Positions 34,840-40,096 of a DNA stretch of 40,096 bases are shown here, one piece after another. Source of the stretch: Pseudomonadota bacterium (GTDB lineage: Bacteria > Pseudomonadota > Gammaproteobacteria > Steroidobacterales > Steroidobacteraceae). How positions within the stretch are numbered: position 1 is the first letter of the stretch; every line of letters starts with the position of its first letter. The position numbers were made by a program, and so were the translations under genes. Location of the stretch: assembly GCA_021826035.1 (NCBI GenBank), contig JAKBBE010000018.1, positions 3,542-43,637 on the forward strand, written 5' to 3'. The notes under the pieces are model-generated. The model made no database searches, was not told the origin of the DNA, and saw only the letters and a list, made by a program, of their open reading frames with translations.

Positions 34840-36293
34840 TCCGTACCTCGTCGCTGCTCGCGGCGGGCCTGTGCGTTGGCCTTGCCGGCTGCGCCGTCGG
34901 CCCGAACTACCATCGCCCGGTGGCCCCGCCAGCGGCGGCCTTCAAGGCGGCGCGGGGCTGGCAGCCGGCCGAGCCTGCACCCATCGTGCCGAGCGCATGG
35001 TGGAGCGTGTACCACGACCCGGTGCTCGATCGGCTCGAGCGCCAGGTGGAGATCAACAACCAGGACCTCAAGGCCGCGGTCGCCGCCTACTACGCGGCCC
35101 GCGAGGCCGCTGGCGTCACCCGCGGGAGCCTGTTCCCATCCGTGGGACTCTCGGCGAACCAGACGCGCAGCGGCGGCGGGGCGGCCTCGACGTTCGCCTT
35201 TGGCGGCGCGCGCACCGCCGATGCCGCCGGCGGCAGCGCGAGCTGGGATCTGGACCTGTGGGGTAAGCTGCGCCGCGAGCTGCAAAGCGCCAACGCCACC
35301 GCGCAGGCGAGCGCCGCCGATGTGGCCGCGGCGCGCCTCTCGGCCCAGACCGTCCTCGCCCAGGATTACTTCCAGCTGCGGGCCGCGGAGCAGCAGCTTC
35401 GGCTCTTGAAGACGCTGGTGGCCGACGACCAGACGTCTCTGCGCATCGCGCAGAACCGGGTCACTGCCGGGGTGACGACGCTCGCGGACGTGTACGCCGC
35501 ACGCACGCAGCTCGAGAGCACGCAGGCCCAGGAGGACACGGCGCTGCTGAATCGGGCCACCCTCGAGCATGCCATTGCGGTGCTCATCGGGCGGGCTCCG
35601 GTCGGACTGTCGCTGGCGCAGGGACATCTGGCCGCGCGTGTGCCGGTGGTGCCGGCGGGCGTGCCCTCGCAGCTGCTGCTGCGCCGCCCAGACATTGCCG
35701 CAGCCGAGCGCGCCATGGCGAGCGCGAACGCGCAGATCGGCGTGGCCGAGGCGGCGTGGTTCCCGAGTCTGACGCTGTCCGGCTCGTACGACTTCGAGTC
35801 CTCGGCGCTCGCCGGGCTGATCAAGGCGAGCAACGCGGTGTGGTCGTACGGCCCGCAGATCGCGCTCAACCTGTTCAACGGCGGGGCGACCCTCGCCCAG
35901 ACCCGCGAGGCGCGCGCCAGCTACGATGAGACCGTGGCCAATTACCGTCAGACCGTGCTCGGGGCCTTTCAGCAGATCGAGGACGACCTCGCCTCGTTGC
36001 ACTTTCTCGCGGCCGAATACGCCGAGGAGCTGCGCGCCGTGGCTGATGCGAAGCGCTCCGAGGCCCTCACGCTGAACCAGTACAAGGCGGGCGTGGCTGA
36101 CTACGCGAGTGTGCTCACGGTGCAGGTGGCCCGGCTCAATGCCGAGATCACCGCGGTGAATCTACAGAGTCAGCGTCTCACCTCGAGCGCGGGTCTCATC
36201 GATGCGCTCGGCGGCGGCTGGAACAGCCGTTCGCTCGAGCAGCGCAACGACGGGGTGCGCGAGACGCTCAAGAGCACCGTCGCGATGCCGTGA
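34836..36293 (+). CDS. NodT-family outer-membrane efflux lipoprotein
   Basis: Predicted 485-residue outer-membrane factor of the TolC/NodT type. The start ATG at 34836 overlaps the preceding stop. The signal ends in a lipobox LAGC with the lipidated Cys19, followed by AVGPNYHRP, the family start. Two coiled-coil repeats (RVTAGVTTLADVYAARTQLE and QYKAGVADYASVLTVQVARL regions) and RRPDIAAAERAMASANAQIG are characteristic. It should trimerise as the exit duct of the tripartite pump. It is the last gene of the operon; no clear T-tract terminator follows. Confidence 0.92.
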   Translation: MIRTSSLLAAGLCVGLAGCAVGPNYHRPVAPPAAAFKAARGWQPAEPAPIVPSAWWSVYHDPVLDRLERQVEINNQDLKAAVAAYYAAREAAGVTRGSLFPSVGLSANQTRSGGGAASTFAFGGARTADAAGGSASWDLDLWGKLRRELQSANATAQASAADVAAARLSAQTVLAQDYFQLRAAEQQLRLLKTLVADDQTSLRIAQNRVTAGVTTLADVYAARTQLESTQAQEDTALLNRATLEHAIAVLIGRAPVGLSLAQGHLAARVPVVPAGVPSQLLLRRPDIAAAERAMASANAQIGVAEAAWFPSLTLSGSYDFESSALAGLIKASNAVWSYGPQIALNLFNGGATLAQTREARASYDETVANYRQTVLGAFQQIEDDLASLHFLAAEYAEELRAVADAKRSEALTLNQYKAGVADYASVLTVQVARLNAEITAVNLQSQRLTSSAGLIDALGGGWNSRSLEQRNDGVRETLKSTVAMP

Positions 36294-36711
36294 ACGGGCT
36301 GCCGGCCCCGGCCCGGATCGAGCTGTGCGGTAAGGGCCCTTTGGGCGAGCGGCGCGCGCAACGCCGGACCGCTGCCGCTGCTCGGCCTGACACCCAGGCA
36401 GGCCGATCTGACGTGGCCCGCGAGCGATAAGGACCGCCGGGCGAGCCTGCCTTCCGTCGCCGGGGTGGTACCGCAGAGTGCGCCGAAGCGCCGGGCCTTC
36501 CATCCGCAGCGGGGCCGATCGCCGAGCAAACGGCGGCAGGCCTGGAGCGCGGTCCCGGGGCGGCTCCGTACTCCCGTTCCAGTCCTGCCCAGGCACGAGG
36601 CGAGTGCGCTGCGGTTGGCGTGAGGATCTTGAGCGCGAGGCACACGTCCGTAGCCGCATCGCATGCCCGCCACACCTCGCTGTGTCCGCCGATCCGAAGG
36701 CGCTCGATCAA
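36268..36711 (-). pseudogene. Decayed Ser/Thr protein kinase
   Basis: On the minus strand, from TTG at 36711, the frame starts IERLRIGGHSEVWRA and continues to CLALKILTP: a kinase N-lobe with glycine-rich loop and the beta-3 lysine (ALKIL). After about 50 residues the frame becomes proline/arginine-rich nonsense. An alternative frame shows GVRPSSGS where a DVKPSN catalytic loop would be expected, with no HRD. A stop codon lies 5 codons upstream of the TTG. I infer a frameshifted, inactive remnant of a Hanks-type kinase. The 3' end overlaps the last bases of the efflux channel gene on the other strand. Confidence 0.55.
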
Positions 36712-36730
36712 AGGTGTACCGACGCTTCAT

Positions 36731-37047
36731 GTGCCGATTGCGGCTCGAACCTTACCACTGATTCGACGTCAATCGAGACTGCCGCGGCTTGCCAACATTT
36801 TCGCCTCGGGCCCCGTAGCGCGCGTCAGCCGTTTGCAAGACAACGCGCCGGCGGCTATCGCCACACGAATTTAGGGCTGCGCGGCCCGGTGACAAAACTG
36901 ACCGGGAGGAGGCGTGCCCGACTTCGTCGGCTTGCGAGCACTGCAAGAGGCCGTCATGTCGGACGGTCGTGGCCGGTATTCCCCGGTGTACCTGAGCTGC
37001 AATTTGAGTCCCCCGAGCGCGACGGGGGCGCGCCGCCGATCCGCCCG
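36731..37047. other. Intergenic stretch downstream of the M50 gene
   Basis: No coding frame is convincing here. A G/C hairpin CCCCCG-agcgcga-CGGGGG (37010-37028) lies just downstream of the M50 stop on the minus strand and could aid termination, though no T-run follows. Confidence 0.35.
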
Positions 37048-38247
37048 TCAGGGGCGCTGGTGCGGTGGCGGGGCGGTGCCGTGCAGCGACAGCCAGCGCA
37101 GCACGTCGGCACGGCGCAGCAGCCCGACGACCCGGCCGTCCTCGACCACCGGGACTTGGTTGATGTCGCGCTGCGCGAGCAGCGTCAGCACCTCGAGCGC
37201 GTCATCGGCGGGTCGCGCCACCGCGAGCTCGGCGAGCGGCTTCATGGCGTCCCGCACGGTCAACGAGCGGCGCGCCGGCGGGGACGTGCGCTCGATGTCG
37301 CGCTGGCTCACCATCCCGAGCAGCCGCTGCGCTTGGTCGACCACCGGAAAGGCGCGCTGCTCGCTGCGCAGCATGTAGCCCTCGATCAGCGTCTCGACGG
37401 GCAGCTGCGGCGGCACCACCTCGAAGCGGGTCAGCATCAAACGCGCAATCGGCACGTCCTGGAGCATCTCGTGCGTGAGCAGCTGGCGGTAGCTCATCAG
37501 CGCGGCGTTGTTCAGGAACCAGCCGATGAAGGCCAGCCACAGTCCGTCGATGAGCCCGCCGCCGAGGATCGGCACCGACAGCCCGAGCACCATGGCGATG
37601 CCGGTGCCGATCAGCAGCCAAGCGAATCCCTGACCAATCGTCGAGGCCCATCGGGTGGCGCGGCGCAGGTCGTGTGTGACGCCCCACATCAGCGCGCGCA
37701 GCACCCGGCCGCCGTCGAGCGGGAAGGCCGGCACCAGATTGAACAGCGCGAGCAGCACGTTGATCTGGCCGAGCCACAGCAGCAGCGTTTCGCTCGGGTT
37801 GGCCGCGGCGAGCAGGCGCTGCAGGCCGCCCGCCCGTTCGATGGCGCCCAGCGCGAGACCGACGGTGCCGGCGTACAGGCACACAAACCCGATGAGCAGG
37901 CTGGTCAGCGGCCCGACGATCGCCATCCAAAGCTCCGCCGGCCAGCGGCCGGGCTCGTGTTCGATCTGCGCCATGCCGCCGAACACGAACAGCGTGATGC
38001 GCTTGACCTCGATGCCGTTGCGGCGGCCGACGAGCGCGTGGGACAGCTCGTGCAGCAGCACGGAGGTGAAAAACAATACGGCGGCGACGACCGCCGTGGC
38101 CCAGGTCGTCAAGGCGCTCCAGTGCGGATGCCACTGCGGGAAGACGCCCGAGGCGAGCCCCATGACGATGAGCGCAAAGATGATAAGCAGGCTCCAATCG
38201 ACGGTGATGTCGATGCTCGCGATCCGCATCAGGTGAAGTCCGCGCAT
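37048..38247 (-). CDS. M50 (site-2 protease family) zinc metallopeptidase with CBS domains
   Basis: Predicted 399-residue membrane peptidase. HELSH (about residue 70) is the zinc-binding HExxH motif in a transmembrane helix; FNLVPAFPLDGGRVLRA supplies the third ligand (the conserved NxxPxxPLDG-type motif). Six or so hydrophobic segments follow the SpoIVFB-like group. Two CBS domains occupy the C-terminal 130 residues (LMLTRFEVVPPQ.. and VRDAMKPLAELAVARP..), which bind adenine nucleotides and may gate the protease by energy state. The ATG at 38247 is chosen over an upstream in-frame ATG whose product adds a low-complexity segment. It cleaves membrane-embedded substrates in regulated proteolysis; target unknown. 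It is divergent from the MgtC/DUF4010 gene. Confidence 0.9.
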   Translation of the reverse strand: MRGLHLMRIASIDITVDWSLLIIFALIVMGLASGVFPQWHPHWSALTTWATAVVAAVLFFTSVLLHELSHALVGRRNGIEVKRITLFVFGGMAQIEHEPGRWPAELWMAIVGPLTSLLIGFVCLYAGTVGLALGAIERAGGLQRLLAAANPSETLLLWLGQINVLLALFNLVPAFPLDGGRVLRALMWGVTHDLRRATRWASTIGQGFAWLLIGTGIAMVLGLSVPILGGGLIDGLWLAFIGWFLNNAALMSYRQLLTHEMLQDVPIARLMLTRFEVVPPQLPVETLIEGYMLRSEQRAFPVVDQAQRLLGMVSQRDIERTSPPARRSLTVRDAMKPLAELAVARPADDALEVLTLLAQRDINQVPVVEDGRVVGLLRRADVLRWLSLHGTAPPPHQRP

Positions 38248-38496
38248 GCAAGCAGTGTATCCGCGCGTCGTCGCGCCCGCGTCGCGGGGAATGCGTAGGC
38301 GGTCCCCGGGGAAGCCCCTGAGCGCCATGGCGATCGATCCTGCCGGCAGCGAGGGTTTTCGCCGCTTCACGAGCCGCTGCAGTATTCTTCCGTCCCGAGG
38401 CGCCCGTTACGCTCCAGTGCGTGCCGTGTGCGCCAGTGTGGGGCGCGCGGCGGAGGCGACGGGGATGGAGCGTCCATCCCGGGGGGGCGGGCACCG

Positions 38497-39771
38497 ATGG
38501 TGGATGGACAAACTCCAGCACAGCTGGCGGCCAGGCTCGGCCTCGCACTCGGCATGGCTGTGTTCCTTGGGCTCGCCTTCGAAGGCCTGTACAAGCAAGA
38601 GTCCCGCATCAGTCCGGGCGGGATCCGCACCTTTCCGATGCTCGCGGTGCTCGGCGCGCTGCTGTATCTGCTCGATCCGCACACGCTGCTGCTCTTCGCG
38701 GTGGGCCTGGGGGCGGTCGCTTTGTGGCTGTATGCGCATCTGCGCGCGCCCGGCGACCCCGCGGGTGCGCGGCCGACGCTCATCGTGCCGGTGGCGAACA
38801 TGCTGGCCTACCTGTTCGCCCCGGTCGCGCTCACCCAGCCGGCCTGGCTCGTCGTGTCCGCTGCCGTGGCGGCGGTGCTGCTGCTCGAGGGTCGTGAGGT
38901 ACTGCACCGGGCGGTGCGGCAGATGGCGCGCGAGGAGGTCTACACCCTCGGTAAGTTCCTGATCCTCGCCGGGATCATCCTGCCGCTGCTGTCGGACCGG
39001 CCGGTGCTCGCGGCCACGCCGATCACGCCGTTCGAAGTGTGGCTGGCGCTGGTGGCGGTCTCGAGCCTCTCGTACCTGACGTATCTGCTGCAGCGCTACC
39101 TGCCGCAGCGCGGCACTCTGCTACCCTCGATTCTCGGCGGCGCGTATTCCTCGACGGCCACGACCGTGGCCCTGGCACGTCAACAGAAGGCCGCCGGTGC
39201 GCCCCGTCCGGCGCTCACCGTCGGCATCATCCTCGCCACGGCCATCATGTATCTGCGGGTCGATCTGGTGGTCGCGCTGTTCAACCGGCCGGTGGCCTGG
39301 ATCCTGCTCCCGCGGGTGCTCGTGCTGTCGGCCTTCGCCGGCGCGCTCGCGCTCGTGCAGTGGCGGCGCCGCGGCGCCGATACGCCGGGCGGGGCGAGCC
39401 CGCTCGGCGCGAACAACCCATTGCAGCTGCCCGCGGCGGTCACCTTCGCGCTGCTGTTCATCGTGGTGGCGCTGGCCTCGGGCTGGGTGCGCAGTCGCTT
39501 CGGCAGCGCCGGTATCTACGCCCTTGGCGGGGTCGCCGGTGTGTCGGACATCAATCCCTTCGTCCTGAGCCTCGCGCAGGGAAGCGTCGCCGGGATGCCG
39601 GCCGCCGGCATCAGCGCCGCCATCCTGATCGCGGCTGCCTCGAACAACATCATGAACGGACTGTATGCGCTCGCCTTCGGCGGTCTGCGCGCCTGCCGGC
39701 GTGCCGCGCTCGGGTTGTTTGCGACCGCGGCGGTCGGCCTGGTGCTCGCGGTGCTGACCGTGCCGCGCTGA
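38497..39771 (+). CDS. MgtC/SapB-DUF4010 membrane protein
   Basis: Predicted 424-residue inner-membrane protein with about 11 hydrophobic helices. The N-terminal 130 residues resemble MgtC/SapB (GLAFEGLYKQESRISPGGIRTF then LAVLGALLYLL), and the rest matches the DUF4010 transporter-like domain (SLSYLTYLLQRYLPQRGTLL, GGAYSSTATTVALAR, AGVSDINPFVLSLAQG). MgtC proteins are linked to magnesium stress and survival; DUF4010 function is unknown. The ATG at 38497 is chosen because the region before it is G/A/R-rich and unlike the family. It stands alone, divergent from the M50 gene, with 249 bp between. Confidence 0.85.
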   Translation: MVDGQTPAQLAARLGLALGMAVFLGLAFEGLYKQESRISPGGIRTFPMLAVLGALLYLLDPHTLLLFAVGLGAVALWLYAHLRAPGDPAGARPTLIVPVANMLAYLFAPVALTQPAWLVVSAAVAAVLLLEGREVLHRAVRQMAREEVYTLGKFLILAGIILPLLSDRPVLAATPITPFEVWLALVAVSSLSYLTYLLQRYLPQRGTLLPSILGGAYSSTATTVALARQQKAAGAPRPALTVGIILATAIMYLRVDLVVALFNRPVAWILLPRVLVLSAFAGALALVQWRRRGADTPGGASPLGANNPLQLPAAVTFALLFIVVALASGWVRSRFGSAGIYALGGVAGVSDINPFVLSLAQGSVAGMPAAGISAAILIAAASNNIMNGLYALAFGGLRACRRAALGLFATAAVGLVLAVLTVPR

Positions 39772-39992
39772 GGCACGCTGGCAGGGGTCATGCTCCGCGG
39801 CCCATCCCGGATCAGCGCCCGCAGCGCCCCGACCACCCAGCGGTCGGAGCCGCTTCTTGCCGCGCTCTCGAGATCTCTCGCGTTTGGGTCGGACCGCGAA
39901 GCCTCAGGACCGCCTTACAGTCCGACCGGTCGGCACGGGGCCGGATCGGTGAGACCGTGCGGGCGGCATCGGACGCCGGCGCAGCGCTTGCG
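39772..39992. other. Intergenic stretch at the right edge
   Basis: About 220 bp between the convergent MgtC/DUF4010 gene and the partial gene at the right edge. A perfect palindrome CCGACCGGTCGG lies at 39922-39933; no gene or T-tract terminator is recognised. Confidence 0.4.
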
Positions 39993-40094
39993 TTAGTTGT
40001 TGAGCATGACGGCCATGTGCGAGACCGTCAGCGTGCCATTGGCGTTGTAGGTCCCCTGGGCGGACACCTTGAGCACCGAGGCGGTGCTGAGGTC
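39993..40094 (-). CDS. 3' end of an unidentified minus-strand gene
   Basis: Read on the minus strand from the window edge, the frame DLSTASVLKVSAQGTYNANG, then TLTVSHMAVMLNN and a TAA stop, is open for 33 codons. Strand-like alternation (VLKVSAQGTY, TLTVSHM) suggests an OB- or beta-sandwich-type C-terminus such as those of DUF5666-like exported proteins. Too little is present to name it. Confidence 0.45.
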   Translation of the reverse strand, partial: DLSTASVLKVSAQGTYNANGTLTVSHMAVMLNN

Positions 40095-40096
40095 CG

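Noticed and set aside
36478..38298. 606-codon plus-strand frame opposite the M50 peptidase
   Set aside because: Arg/His/Gln-rich shadow of the M50 gene, which has HExxH and CBS domains.
1..40096. CRISPR arrays, tRNA/rRNA genes, insertion sequences
   Set aside because: I saw no regularly spaced direct repeats, no tRNA- or rRNA-like stretches, and no transposase or flanking terminal repeats.

Overview
The window is GC-rich (roughly two-thirds G+C by eye), densely coded DNA with short gaps and many 1-4 bp gene overlaps. It looks like a chromosomal segment of a proteobacterium. A large TonB-dependent receptor with a VVVTGTMI-type plug start, an MdtABC/NodT-type efflux operon, PQQ- and cytochrome-linked periplasmic oxidation, and a PEP-CTERM remnant suggest a gammaproteobacterium of the Steroidobacter/Nevskia kind. 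That placement is inference; no rRNA or tRNA is present to test it.

Positions 1-25,200 form a catabolic island. In order it holds: a VOC-fold enzyme; a sugar-phosphate-isomerase-like TIM barrel and an ACS-family MFS transporter (minus strand); a tightly packed set of acylating aldehyde dehydrogenase, ThDP enzyme and HMG-CoA-lyase-like aldolase; an exported type-B carboxylesterase (minus); an exported PQQ dehydrogenase with C-terminal haem c, followed by a ThuA-like protein and cytochrome b561; a TPR/2OG-Fe(II) oxygenase (minus); a TetR regulator; a quinate/shikimate-dehydrogenase-type AroE homologue with a LysR regulator; an exported Asp-box protein; a second, paralogous TetR regulator; and a TonB-dependent receptor ended by a clear terminator.

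The most interesting signal is regulatory. Eight copies of an imperfect palindrome close to ACGATC-TA-GTTCGT lie upstream of seven transcription units of the island: VOC, MFS, aldehyde dehydrogenase, esterase, PQQ dehydrogenase, AroE/LysR and the TonB receptor (two copies). In at least two cases the palindrome fills the 16-bp spacer of a good sigma-70 promoter. I found no copy in the part I inspected beyond 25 kb. The two TetR paralogues are the obvious candidate repressors, so the island reads as one undescribed TetR regulon. It would take up a bulky, probably esterified, polyhydroxylated carboxylic compound: outer-membrane uptake, periplasmic ester cleavage and PQQ oxidation, inner-membrane import, then NAD-dependent oxidation, TIM-barrel dehydration or isomerisation, and C-C cleavage. 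The actual substrate cannot be read from the sequence.

Positions 25,200-27,180 are a decay zone: an orphan PEP-CTERM signal, an FMN split-barrel protein, and a ParD/ParE-like pair whose antitoxin is cut short. Positions 27,198-36,293 are a four-gene tripartite RND efflux operon (adaptor, two RND pumps, outer-membrane factor), each gene overlapping the next by 4 bp. After it come a decayed Ser/Thr kinase (minus), a site-2-protease-type M50 peptidase with CBS domains (minus), a divergent MgtC/DUF4010 membrane protein, and the 3' end of an unidentified minus-strand gene at the right edge.
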